Source: Lapidilactobacillus luobeiensis
GTDB lineage: Bacteria > Bacillota > Bacilli > Lactobacillales > Lactobacillaceae
Length of the DNA: 60,780 nt
Direction of reading: 5' to 3'
Assembly (NCBI RefSeq): GCF_024345205.1
Contig: NZ_BROC01000016.1
Span: 1-60,780 of the forward strand
Part shown: piece by piece, positions 36,079-44,784 of the stretch
Position numbering within the stretch: position 1 is the stretch's first letter
How the letters are laid out: every line of letters begins with the position of its first letter
Position numbers and translations under genes: made by a program
Notes under the pieces: model-generated
The model's database searches: none
Seen by the model: only the letters and a program-made list of their open reading frames with translations
Told to the model about the DNA's origin: nothing

Positions 36079-36563
36079 GAAAATACCTTACCTTTCCACG
36101 TGTTTTTAATTGCTTACTGTCTGTACTTTACAATGCCAGATTTCACGAGTAGTTATGGTGCTTGCCGAATTTGCTATCTCAGCGGTCACCGCATTCCAAG
36201 AACTACCTTTTGCAAAAAAAGTGCACGCCAGAAAGAATAGGACCTGTTGCGAGCGCATAACCTATTTGTTTTTGGACACCCCTCCATGGATGCATTATCA
36301 TTATTTTATACTAACCCTCACAATCCGTGAAATCAATAAGAATGTGAAAATGTTTTCTTGTGTTTCTTTGGTATTATCGCTATTCCTACTTCGCAAAAGG
36401 TTTATTCTCCCATCAATTGTATGCTCTTGTCACAATCGAAAATTTTCTGTCTGAGTGAGCGAGGTAGGAATTGTTTGCGATGAAAATTAAATTTCAAAGC
36501 GCAATATATTAAAGTCTTCCACACTAACAAATGTAAGAAAACAGAAAATGAAAGGGGATTCAA
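36079..36563. other. Intergenic stretch without supported gene
   Basis: Two overlapping plus-strand frames are Cys/Phe-rich, lack ribosome sites and lack recognisable motifs. The promoter of the following lipoprotein gene should lie at the right end; a ribosome site AAAGGGG is at 36550. Confidence 0.4.
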
Positions 36564-37181
36564 ATGAAATATTTCCGGATTATGCTTTCTTTTTTGGCTA
36601 TTTTTTTGTTGACCGCTTGTCGTGTAAAGAATGTTAATCATCAGTCAGCTTCGAGCATGCGTAGCTCTGAGGTGAAGTCTAGTAGTAATATTAGGTCAAT
36701 CAATCCTCTGGCCCGACCCACAGCTCAAATAGGTGCGGAAACATTCGTTGATTTCTCTAGTTCAAAGAAATCTAGCAATCCACTGGCCTGTTCATTAGTG
36801 GTCGAGGATATCAAAATTGGTACTGAGATTTCGGCATCAGACTTGCAGGCCTCAAATATTACTCTTGAAACTACGAATTTGAGTCATTTAATTGCTATCA
36901 ATGTCTCGATTAATAATCTTAATATAAAGCCAGCACTAGTTCCTCAGAAGCGAGAATGGTGGAGTGTCTATCTGTATACACAAAAAAAGTCCTCAAAAGA
37001 GGACGATGATATAAAGCTATTATTTTCACCAGAGAAGACAAAGATACCTGTCGATCAGAAAAGTGAATTTACAATTATTGTCGAGATTGACGAACCAGTT
37101 GATCCTAACCAGGCAGTTGATGTTTGGTTCTCCCCAGATTTTACTGATATTCCAGTTTCATATTCAAGGCCAGCTCGTTAA
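36564..37181 (+). CDS. Lipoprotein of unknown function
   Basis: A 205-residue lipoprotein with signal peptide and lipobox LLTAC (Cys19). A Ser/Lys-rich linker of ~50 residues follows, then an apparently beta-rich domain (SLVVEDIKIGTEISASDLQ, LIAINVSINNLNIKP, SEFTIIVEIDEPVD) that resembles an immunoglobulin-like fold. I recognise no family. AAAGGGG precedes the ATG. It lies in an AT-rich stretch with two other small exported proteins, so this may be a lineage-specific surface cluster. Confidence 0.78.
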   Translation: MKYFRIMLSFLAIFLLTACRVKNVNHQSASSMRSSEVKSSSNIRSINPLARPTAQIGAETFVDFSSSKKSSNPLACSLVVEDIKIGTEISASDLQASNITLETTNLSHLIAINVSINNLNIKPALVPQKREWWSVYLYTQKKSSKEDDDIKLLFSPEKTKIPVDQKSEFTIIVEIDEPVDPNQAVDVWFSPDFTDIPVSYSRPAR

Positions 37182-37543
37182 GTTATATGTTCGCGTGCAT
37201 CTGATATTAGAGTCTCATTTGAAGTGGAAAAATTGTCTCTACCGATTTTATTAATTTCAAGTTATTGAAGATATTAGTATAGGTACGCCATTAGGTACGA
37301 AATAATTAATTTATCTTCTATACTAAATGATTGATGATAAAGCGTTATATAATAATGTGAAAAGTCGTTCACAAAAAACAGATTTTAAGTTGCGAGAATT
37401 ATGAGTGCGATAAATTCACTAGCAAATGTAATTATAGCGTTTTCATTTCTTTTCTCAATGGTTTGTCATATAATATAATTAAATATTTCGAATATTTAAA
37501 TAACGGCTATTCAACTACCGATTCATGTATAGAAGGGCAACTA

Positions 37544-38023
37544 ATGAAAAGAACAAAAACATTATTTCTCATGCTTGTTTCTACACTATTTATTATATTA
37601 TTGGCTTCTTGTCAACAATATCCTTGGGAATACAGAAACGCTCAATATTTTCGGCCAACAGACGAGGACAATGTTATGAAAGATAAATATATCTATTTAC
37701 CAAGACCTTATATGGGGCAAGGATTTGGTAACTATGTCAACGTTGTGAAAAGTGATAAGTCGGGAGGCATGGTCGAGATTATGCCACGAGTCGAAAAAAT
37801 AGGTTTTAATAAAGAGGTTATCGTGTATCGATCCCAGTCTATTGGTGAAGAAAACAAAAAATATTTTGGTGTCATCTATTTAAAAAAACATGGTTTAAAA
37901 TTTGAATATGATTCATACAATGAATTAAAAAAGAAACACCCAGCGACGGTGGATGTCCAGATCGATTTCGTCTATAGATCAAAAACCTATGATTCCGAAA
38001 CTACGATTTTAAAAATGCAATAG
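37544..38023 (+). CDS. Small lipoprotein, homologous to the 38218 gene
   Basis: A 159-residue lipoprotein with lipobox LLASC. Its domain contains IYLPRPYMGQGFG, VEKIGFNKEVIVYRSQ, KYFGVIYLKK and NELKKKHPATVDVQ. These align by eye with LKLPDPYF, VTGVGFDKDEIIFSAN, KYGYINSQ and NELNKKHENLSAVVI in the convergent gene at 38218. I do not recognise the family. ATG 37544 is chosen because AGAAGGG lies upstream and the signal peptide starts there. Confidence 0.78.
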   Translation: MKRTKTLFLMLVSTLFIILLASCQQYPWEYRNAQYFRPTDEDNVMKDKYIYLPRPYMGQGFGNYVNVVKSDKSGGMVEIMPRVEKIGFNKEVIVYRSQSIGEENKKYFGVIYLKKHGLKFEYDSYNELKKKHPATVDVQIDFVYRSKTYDSETTILKMQ

Positions 38024-38153
38024 AGCTTACTTAATGTGAATACTATCTATTAGATTAGATATTTAACAAATAGCTGAAATAATTGGTTGAATTTAATGGT
38101 GTAAGCGCTACAATTTAATTGTTGCTATTTTATCGATAATTGCTATTAACCAG

Positions 38154-38179
38154 TAAAAAAGGAGTGAAGCTCCAAAAAA
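38154..38179 (-). terminator. Terminator of the 38218 gene
   Basis: On the minus strand GGAG, a short loop and CTCC precede six T (TTTTTT). Weak stem. Confidence 0.5.
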
Positions 38180-38217
38180 GGCAACATTTAATACGCCATC
38201 TGATAAATATGTTGATT

Positions 38218-38715
38218 TCATTGATAAAATGATGTTCGCCATTCTTTTGACATATGAAGTGGGTCATGTATTACAACTGCTGAAAGGTTTTCGTGCTTTT
38301 TATTCAATTCATTTCGATTCTCAAATATCTGATATTGGTTAGTTTGCGAATTTATATAGCCATATTTTTTCCCAGTCGGGCGCTTATTTGTAAATCGATC
38401 GGTCAGTTCAAAATTGGCAGAAAATATTATTTCATCTTTATCAAAGCCGACACCAGTTACTTTTGAAACTAAGACATTTTGAGGCGGGTATGAATTGTCG
38501 CCATCATCTTCTTGCTTCGTCAAGTGCAATAATTGGACACCCAATTGATCTGATTTAATGAAATACGGATCGGGTAGTTTTAGAATAAAATTATTTGCCG
38601 ATCGTTCTGGAGAATCATTCTGATTAAAGTTCATAAAAGTTAGAGGGACGAAAAGCCCAAGTGAAAAGATTAATAAAATAATAGGCATTAGTATTAGACG
38701 TTGCATTCTTATCAT
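38218..38715 (-). CDS. Membrane-anchored protein homologous to the 37544 lipoprotein
   Basis: A 165-residue protein with an N-terminal hydrophobic segment (LILMPIILLIFSLGLFVPLT) but no lipobox Cys, so it is probably a signal anchor rather than a lipoprotein. The soluble domain shares VGFDKDEIIFSA, KYGYI and NELNKKHEN with the convergent gene at 37544. ATG 38715 is preferred because GGAGTG lies upstream; longer frames lack such a site. Function unknown. The pair may have arisen by inverted duplication. Confidence 0.75.
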   Translation of the reverse strand: MIRMQRLILMPIILLIFSLGLFVPLTFMNFNQNDSPERSANNFILKLPDPYFIKSDQLGVQLLHLTKQEDDGDNSYPPQNVLVSKVTGVGFDKDEIIFSANFELTDRFTNKRPTGKKYGYINSQTNQYQIFENRNELNKKHENLSAVVIHDPLHMSKEWRTSFYQ

Positions 38716-38933
38716 CAAGTTCACTCCATCACAGTTTACCTTTATTATGTAATTGTTTTCCAAATTGTCAATATCGGCTTTCAATATCGGTGATACGATC
38801 GAGGTAGCCAGGCCCATACAGATCTATTACTAATCCGATGAACGAGTGGGACACTGATTTTTACTATCTGTATCAGAGATAGCCAGCCGAATATCGTCAG
38901 GCAATAACGATGACCGTTTAGTCAAAAACCGCG

Positions 38934-38965
38934 ATACTCTGGAGACAGCGAGTATCGCGGTTTTT
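38934..38965. terminator. Bidirectional terminator
   Basis: AAAAACCGCGATACTC pairs perfectly with GAGTATCGCGGTTTTT. It is about 220 bases past the stop of the minus-strand gene at 39187 and may catch its readthrough. The rest of 38716-39186 shows no gene. Confidence 0.88.
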
Positions 38966-39186
38966 CTAAAGAAAGATAATTTTCAGAATGTGCAAAGTGG
39001 TGAATAAATAATAGTCGTGGCGTAAATAAATTTGATTCGCAAAGTTGACGCGCGACTTATACCAGCCTGATTCAACGATAAAGTGGCAAATAATTTTAGA
39101 TGCGAGTATGTGGCCTTTCTAAGTTATTGCCAATATTTATCTGCGTTCATCGGGATTTTTTTTACTAGCTGCTTGATAGTTGAAGG

Positions 39187-39951
39187 TCATTCAACCGTTA
39201 CGGGCGGCTCCACAATAGTGCCAGGGTCAGGCGTGGTTTCTGTTGTAGAACTGGTATCAGTATCGCTTGGCGTGTCACTACCATTGTTAGGCGCCGTTGT
39301 TTCCGAACTTGTGGTGTTATCTGTCGGTGTGGTCGTGGTGCTACTGGAAGATTGATCGTTAGTATTGGTATTAGTATTAGTGTTGGTCCAATCATTTGAA
39401 TTACCTGAATTGCCTGATTGGTCGTAATAACCAGTATTGGTATTGCTGTTGCCATAATAATCCGTTTGGGTATCACCGGTATCAGTTGAGTTAGTCGCGG
39501 TGTCATCAAAATTCGTCACAGCGGTGTTATCGGCGTCATCTACTTCGTTTGAACTACTACTGGATGAAACGCTTGAGCTACTTGAGCTACTGCTGGATGA
39601 TTTTTTACTAGATTTCTTAGCTTTTTTCGAGCTGGAACTTGTACCGCGATCTTGTTCCGTGGTACTGACTGTTGTTTTGCTGGCGTCTGCTGGTGTGGTG
39701 TGCGTCTGGGTCATGAAGAGTAACAATGGTGCTAGGATCAAGACATACAACCACCATTGACTCAGCACATTGCCTAAGCGTGAAGTCACTGCCGGTGCGT
39801 CACCGCTGGAGACCAGCGCCGTATAGTAGATCGCCGCGCCAACGGCCAAAAGCAGCGCGACAAAGAGCCCGATTTTTAAATTGACTAAGATCACAGTTGC
39901 GCCAACGCCTAACAACCCGATCGCCGCAAAGATCCAACGCCCTGATTTCAT
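39187..39951 (-). CDS. Membrane protein with low-complexity Ser/Thr/Asn tail
   Basis: A 254-residue protein: three hydrophobic segments (about 7-25, 28-47 and 64-80), then a Lys/Ser run (SSSSKKAKKSSKKSSSSSS) and a long extracellular-type tail rich in Ser, Thr, Asn, Gly and Asp, ending TTPDPGTIVEPPVTVE. The tail could span the wall or be glycosylated. No sorting motif. GAGGGTGG precedes the ATG. Function unknown; such proteins vary in length among strains. Confidence 0.8.
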   Translation of the reverse strand: MKSGRWIFAAIGLLGVGATVILVNLKIGLFVALLLAVGAAIYYTALVSSGDAPAVTSRLGNVLSQWWLYVLILAPLLLFMTQTHTTPADASKTTVSTTEQDRGTSSSSKKAKKSSKKSSSSSSSSSSVSSSSSSNEVDDADNTAVTNFDDTATNSTDTGDTQTDYYGNSNTNTGYYDQSGNSGNSNDWTNTNTNTNTNDQSSSSTTTTPTDNTTSSETTAPNNGSDTPSDTDTSSTTETTPDPGTIVEPPVTVE

Positions 39952-40152
39952 TTTGCCACCCTCTACTCACAAATTGCTCACTACGCCCGTTGATTTCACC
40001 GCTAGCCAGTCGTGATGTGTCTAAAGAACGACTGGCTTGTGAAACCTATCTGAAATAACGATAGCATTTACTTTGTTTGCTGTCAATCAAGGTTGGAGTA
40101 AAATGATGTGCGCTAGTAAGTGGGGTTTTCAGCTTGATCAGAAAATAGAAAT

Positions 40153-41082
40153 TCAGTTGACATAGCGATTAAGAAAAGTTTGCACATGCTGTTTGTAGGC
40201 GCTGGGATCCACACCAAAAGCTTGAGCGTGATCGGCGTTCGGGACGACCCATAGTTCTTTGGGCGCGCTGGTAGCGGCGTAATTTTTCAAAACCATTTCT
40301 GTAGGTACGAAATCATCTCGCTCACCATGAATGAAGAAGATCGGGCGTTGGTTGTGGCGCAACGCTGCTAATGAATCGACATCTTTCAGATCAAAACCGA
40401 GTGTTAAATGATTGAAGAAATTGGCCACGGGTACAAAAGGAAACTCAGGTAAATGAAATTGTGCTTTCATTTGATAGGCCAATTCGGCGGTCAATGAGCT
40501 ATAACCACAATCTTCAATGATCGCTTTGACTTGTGGTGGCAAGATCTCGCCACTCATCATCATGACGATCGCGCCGCCCATGCTGACGCCAAACAAAATG
40601 ATCTCACAATCTGGACCTAAATGGTCTACGAGATCTAGACACCAGTCACGATAATCGAGTCGATCGAGCCAACCGAAATTGACCCACTCGCCAGCGCTCT
40701 CACCATGGGCGCGATTATCAGGCATCAAAACGTTGTAGCCCAATTCTTGGAACATTTGCGCGTAACTGGCCATGGTCAAGGCACTACCATGATAACCGTG
40801 GGCGATCAAAACGACTTTTTTAGTTGGCTGTGGGTGGGGCAGGTACAACGCGTGTAAACGATTTTGAGGGTCGTCATCATACAGCCACCAATCTTCTCGG
40901 GGTTGCTGGTCGTACCAATGTCGCCAAGTGTGCTTCTTACGATTGAAGGTCGCCAATTGTTGCGCGGCCTCTTTTTTCCTCATACGACCAAAGCCATAGC
41001 GATAAAGTGCCGCGCTAGCTGCGGTCACACCAAGAAATGTAGCGCTGGGAACTGCGATCCCGGCAATTTTTTGCCATTTCAT
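40153..41082 (-). CDS. Membrane-anchored alpha/beta hydrolase
   Basis: A 309-residue hydrolase with an N-terminal helix (about 5-23) and a lipase-like fold: LIAHGYHGSALTMASYAQMF oxyanion loop, nucleophile elbow GVSMGG, acid in FIHGERDDFVP and His in PNADHAQAF. The closest recognised pattern is the serine-aminopeptidase-like/BAAT-like hydrolase group of Firmicutes. Start 41082 has GAGGTGA upstream and begins the membrane helix; the longer frame lacks a site. Substrate unknown. Confidence 0.85.
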   Translation of the reverse strand: MKWQKIAGIAVPSATFLGVTAASAALYRYGFGRMRKKEAAQQLATFNRKKHTWRHWYDQQPREDWWLYDDDPQNRLHALYLPHPQPTKKVVLIAHGYHGSALTMASYAQMFQELGYNVLMPDNRAHGESAGEWVNFGWLDRLDYRDWCLDLVDHLGPDCEIILFGVSMGGAIVMMMSGEILPPQVKAIIEDCGYSSLTAELAYQMKAQFHLPEFPFVPVANFFNHLTLGFDLKDVDSLAALRHNQRPIFFIHGERDDFVPTEMVLKNYAATSAPKELWVVPNADHAQAFGVDPSAYKQHVQTFLNRYVN

Positions 41083-41299
41083 TTTGTCATCACCTCGTTG
41101 ATGGCTGGCGATCCGCCAGCACTGATTACTCACTTATCCTAGCCGAAATCGTGCTTTTTTGCGAGTAGCCTGCTTGTTCGTGATCGCCAAGATCGGAGAT
41201 GAAATTGACGATCTGCCTTGAATTATCAGAGTATTACGGTCACAAGGTCAGCTGTTTTGCCCGTTACGCTTTTTACGGTGGATTTTTTAAAAAAATCGG

Positions 41300-42100
41300 T
41301 CATTTAGATGAGATTAAAAACTGCTGCCGAAATTCTTGTAGGTCACTAGGGGCTAAACCGAGTCCTTGACGCCAGTAATTGGCGATCCCACCATAACCAA
41401 TGGCGATCGTTTTGAGTACCCCTTGAATGAAAAGCGCATCGCCAGTTTGCGTGTTCATTTGGGCAACGGCGTTTTGCACGGCGTCATCGCTGATAGTAAC
41501 GCCATCAGGAAAATCGAATAAATCGTTGGTCAATAGATAATCTTGGACGATCGTGGCATCGGGGATCTCCAGCGCCAGCAAAATCAGTGCCGCGGTCATC
41601 CCAGTCCGATCTTTACCTGCGGCGCAGTGGAACACCAAGGCTTCATCAGGCGGCAGGGTCAGTAGACTTTGGAAAACCAGCGCGAAGGCTTGTTGACTAT
41701 GTTTATTCAAAATAACATTTTGATAGATCTGCGCCACCGGATCCGCGAGATGTGGCTGGCGATGCGGGGTAAGCCGGAGCCAAGCTAATTTACGATGATT
41801 CATGATCCGACCAAAATCTGTGGTTGGATAAACGGGATCGTGGATCAGTTGGACCTCAGGCCAGGAACGATCAGGATAACCTGTCTGTTCAGAGGGTGAG
41901 CGCAAATCAAGGTCGCGGGTGATCCGCAAAGCTGCTAACTGAGTCTGGTCTTCCGGACTGAGTCCACCCAATGAAGCGGCCCGATAGATCCGCCGCCACT
42001 GGATCCGCTGCGCTTTTCGATTGTGATAGCCGCCTAGATCACGAAAATTAACACTCCCGTGTAGGTCGATCACGCGTTTTGGTTCTTCGATGTTTGCCAC
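41300..42100 (-). CDS. Tyrosine/dual-specificity protein phosphatase (LipA/IphP-like)
   Basis: A 266-residue phosphatase with N-terminal NFRDLGGYHNRKAQRIQWRR (in part), typical of the LipA/IphP group, and the P-loop HCAAGKDRTGMTAAL (Cys nucleophile, Lys and Arg in CxxGKDR). These enzymes remove phosphate from tyrosine, serine/threonine or phosphoinositides. GTG start with GGAGGG seven bases upstream. No kinase is adjacent. It is followed upstream by the repeat array. Confidence 0.9.
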   Translation of the reverse strand: MANIEEPKRVIDLHGSVNFRDLGGYHNRKAQRIQWRRIYRAASLGGLSPEDQTQLAALRITRDLDLRSPSEQTGYPDRSWPEVQLIHDPVYPTTDFGRIMNHRKLAWLRLTPHRQPHLADPVAQIYQNVILNKHSQQAFALVFQSLLTLPPDEALVFHCAAGKDRTGMTAALILLALEIPDATIVQDYLLTNDLFDFPDGVTISDDAVQNAVAQMNTQTGDALFIQGVLKTIAIGYGGIANYWRQGLGLAPSDLQEFRQQFLISSK

Positions 42101-42166
42101 AATGATCCCTCCAATATTGATCGGCGCACTTGCTTTTAAAAAAGGTTGGCTATGTATGGCTGAGTC

Positions 42167-42783
42167 GTGCTCACCACCCCAGTGCTTTCCGCTTAGCTAC
42201 GTAACTGTTCCGGGAGCAAAAATCAGCTCCCAAAACAGTTACTAGGCTAGTGCTCAAGCACTGACCGGGGTGGTTCGCACTCTGGCTTGAAACGTGCTGC
42301 GCGCAACTGACTTCTGTGCTTAGCTACGTTCTGGCTTCGGAAGTAAGTGCACTTCCAAATTCAGAACTAGGCTAATGCTCGAAGTCAAACCGTTGCGCTC
42401 CGCACTCTGCTTGAGACGTGCTGCGCGAGCCTGCTTGTTGCGCTTAACTACGCAATTGTTCCGGGAGCAAAATGCGCTCCCAAAACAATTGCTAGGTTAA
42501 TGCTCAGAAGCTAACCGGGCCGGCTCGCACTTTGATTTTGAAACGTGCTCACTGACCTAGCTCCTTGTGCTTAACTACGCTAGGCTTCCGGAGGCAAAGA
42601 TCTGCCTCCAAAATCCTAGCTAGGTTAATGCTCAGGAGCAATGCAGGTCAGTTCGCACTCTGGCTTGAAACGTGCTGCGCGCAACTGACTTCTGTGCTTA
42701 GCTACGTTCTGGCTTCGGAAGTAAGTGCACTTCCAAATCCAGAACTAGGCTAATGCTCGAAGTCAAACCGTTGCGCTCCGCAC
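42167..42783 (+). repeat. Five tandem family A structured repeats
   Basis: Units are 42167-42280, 42294-42405, 42418-42530, 42545-42658 and 42672-42783, each about 112-114 bp and separated by a GAAACG-type spacer. Each begins GTGC and ends GCAC and folds into one long interrupted hairpin. Paired blocks differ between units: CACCCC/GGGGTG, GCAAC/GTTGC, GAGCC/GGCTC, TGACCT/AGGTCA; TTAGC/GCTAA or TTAAC/GTTAA; and AACTGTT/AACAGTT, GTTCTG/CAGAAC, CAATTG/CAATTG or CTAGG/CCTAG at the core. Units 2 and 5 are nearly identical. Short frames across them are shadows. Confidence 0.88.
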
Positions 42784-42788
42784 TCTGC

Positions 42789-42816
42789 TTGTGTTTCTTT
42801 TTATGTCGTATATAAT
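42789..42816 (+). promoter_or_regulatory. Promoter of the glycosyltransferase gene
   Basis: TTGTGT (42789-42794) and TATAAT (42811-42816) are 16 bases apart. The -35 begins immediately after the last family A repeat. Confidence 0.65.
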
Positions 42817-42846
42817 TGTAATCATGAAACGAAAGGCTGGTTGTCC

Positions 42847-43695
42847 ATGTCGCTTAATCCCTTATTTAGCATCGTGATGCCCCTCTACAATGTCTGTTCC
42901 TATCTTGATCGGGCGCTGCGTACGATTTTGAATCAATCTTATCCACATTTACAAATTATTTTAGTCGATGATGGTTCCACTGATGGGACTAGTGAACGCG
43001 TTGATTATTGGGCGGCCAGCGATCGGCGGATCGAAGCGATCCATCAAGAGAATCTTGGTATTTCTACGGCACGCAATGTGGGGTTAGCTCGGGTCCGGGG
43101 TGAGTTTCTGACGTTTGTTGATGGCGATGATTGGCTTGAACGTGATTTTGTAACTTTCATGGTCAAGAACCTCCAGTATTACGAGGCGGAATTGGTCAGT
43201 TGTGGGTTCTTCATTGATCCGCCTGGACGTAATGCCGCTAATAAAGTGGAATCTGGCATTTTGACCCGTAAGGAAATCCAAAATCGGATCTTGAAGCTTG
43301 GCGGCAGTGTTCGTGGTTATACTTGGAACAAGGCCTATCGGGTTGCGATCATTCGCCAAAACCAGCTGACTTTCGATACGGACCTTGGTTTGATGGAAGA
43401 TCAACTTTTTAATATTCGCTACACCAATCTATGTACACGCTTTTACTTCGATACCAAGCCGTTATACCATTATGTGCAGCGAGCAGACAGTATTATCCAT
43501 GGCTTCGATCTACAAAAAGTGCCAGATAATTTTATCGCGAATTATCGTATTTTTCGGGAATTGAATCGCTCTGAGCAACGAAACTCGACCCCACGCAAAA
43601 AAAACGCGTCGCGACCAGCGCATCAAAACAAGAAAACGAAACGACGTCCCACAACTAGTAAAAAGACAGCCTCGCTCTCATTATTTGATCGTTGA
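42847..43695 (+). CDS. Family 2 glycosyltransferase with basic C-terminal tail
   Basis: A 282-residue GT-A enzyme that transfers a sugar from a nucleotide sugar, probably to a surface polysaccharide. It has FSIVMPLYNVCSYLDRALRT, the nucleotide motif VDDGSTDGT and the metal motif FVDGDDW. A short domain follows (TWNKAYRVAIIR, FETDLGLMEDQLFN-like). The last ~35 residues are Lys/Arg/Ser-rich (TPRKKNASRPAHQNKKTKRR), unusual for this family. The ATG at 42847 is chosen with AAAGGCTGG upstream. It stands alone, not in a polysaccharide cluster. Confidence 0.87.
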   Translation: MSLNPLFSIVMPLYNVCSYLDRALRTILNQSYPHLQIILVDDGSTDGTSERVDYWAASDRRIEAIHQENLGISTARNVGLARVRGEFLTFVDGDDWLERDFVTFMVKNLQYYEAELVSCGFFIDPPGRNAANKVESGILTRKEIQNRILKLGGSVRGYTWNKAYRVAIIRQNQLTFDTDLGLMEDQLFNIRYTNLCTRFYFDTKPLYHYVQRADSIIHGFDLQKVPDNFIANYRIFRELNRSEQRNSTPRKKNASRPAHQNKKTKRRPTTSKKTASLSLFDR

Positions 43696-43725
43696 CGCTG
43701 TAAGCCGCCACGCGGGAGTAGCCCG

Positions 43726-43968
43726 CTACGGCTCCAGGCGGTGGCGCACGTGATATTGGATCACAGGCACGTCATGTTTACTGGCCACATGGGCATCCTT
43801 TTCAAAATAAACCGCAAAAGCATCTTTTTTATCAGCGGCCTCAACAATGATCAGTGGTGATTGCAAGGGCGCTTTTTGCTTGAAGATCTCGGCGCTTTGC
43901 ATCGCCGAGTTGAAATCGTGAGCATTGGCGATCGCATCGCCAGGGTTAAAGAAAACATCTTCTGACAT
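43726..43968 (-). CDS. Small protein of unknown function
   Basis: An 80-residue soluble protein starting MSEDVFFNPGDAIANAHDFN and ending PVIQYHVRHRLEP. It has an alternating helix-strand pattern but no motif I recognise. AAAGGAG lies nine bases before the ATG at 43968; the longer upstream frame has no site. It is convergent with the glycosyltransferase and divergent from the hydrolase at 44059. Confidence 0.65.
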   Translation of the reverse strand: MSEDVFFNPGDAIANAHDFNSAMQSAEIFKQKAPLQSPLIIVEAADKKDAFAVYFEKDAHVASKHDVPVIQYHVRHRLEP

Positions 43969-44058
43969 AACGTTCACTCCTTTACTTAAATTATAGCGAT
44001 AATCGCAGTAAAGCGATAGGAAAAGCATTTATTCGGGCTCAGAAATAGAGGGTTAAAT

Positions 44059-44724
44059 ATGGAAATCAAAGTAAATCACACCACCTTGTATTATGTCCAA
44101 AGCGGTCAGGGTCGTCCCCTGATTTTATTACACGGTAATGGTGAGAGCCATCAGATCTTTGATAAACTTTTGCCAACACTCAGCGCTTATTTCCGCGTGT
44201 TTGCGCTGGATAACCGTGGTCATGGCAAAAGCGCGCAGGCCAAGGAGCTACATTATCAGGATATGGCCAATGACGTGGTCGATTTTATCAAACAGTTGGA
44301 TCTAGATAAACCTTTACTTTATGGGTTCAGCGATGGCGGGATCATTGGTCTGTTGATCGCCAGTCAACATCCCGACTTGTTAGGGAAACTGATGATCAGT
44401 GGGGCGAATTTGAACCCCAATGGACTGCATAGTTTGGATCGTTTTTACGCTTGGAACGTCCATCTTTGGTCACGGCGACCAGAAGTCCGGTTACTGAACA
44501 CGGAGCCAAATATGACCAAAGCCGATCTACAACGGATCCAGATCCCGACGCTAGTAATGGCCGGTGAGAAAGACGCGGTCAAGATCAGCCACACGCGGTA
44601 TATCGCTGATCAGATCCCCAATAGTCGTTTGATGATCTTGCCGAAGGAGACCCACAGTAGTTACGTGGTGGATAGTTTTAAATTATTACCGATCATTCGA
44701 AAATTTGCCGCTGACGAACGCTAA
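44059..44724 (+). CDS. Alpha/beta hydrolase
   Basis: A compact 221-residue hydrolase with PLILLHGNGESHQIF oxyanion loop, DNRGHGKS, nucleophile elbow GFSDGG, acid in MAGEKDAVK and His in PKETHSSYV. A cap domain is almost absent. No signal peptide, so it is cytoplasmic. Substrate unknown. A GAGGG-like site lies upstream of the ATG. A good terminator follows. Confidence 0.87.
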   Translation: MEIKVNHTTLYYVQSGQGRPLILLHGNGESHQIFDKLLPTLSAYFRVFALDNRGHGKSAQAKELHYQDMANDVVDFIKQLDLDKPLLYGFSDGGIIGLLIASQHPDLLGKLMISGANLNPNGLHSLDRFYAWNVHLWSRRPEVRLLNTEPNMTKADLQRIQIPTLVMAGEKDAVKISHTRYIADQIPNSRLMILPKETHSSYVVDSFKLLPIIRKFAADER

Positions 44725-44740
44725 AATCAACTTTGGATCA

Positions 44741-44784
44741 GCCAGCTAACTCTTGCGATCAACGCTGAGCGAGCTGGCTTTTTT
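44741..44784 (+). terminator. Terminator of the 44059 gene
   Basis: GCCAGCT pairs with AGCTGGC across a 22-base loop, followed by TTTTTT. Confidence 0.8.

Noticed and set aside
36110-36454. 114-residue plus-strand frame
   Set aside because: No ribosome site, odd composition, overlaps another random frame.
39083-39355. Plus-strand frame opposite the low-complexity tail
   Set aside because: Antisense shadow of the Ser/Thr repeats of the gene at 39187.
42167-42783. CRISPR array
   Set aside because: Units are ~113-bp long hairpins without unique short spacers and no cas genes are near.
42167-42783. Ordinary MITE or insertion sequence ends
   Set aside because: Stems change on both sides together between copies and no target duplications or transposase are seen; not excluded entirely.
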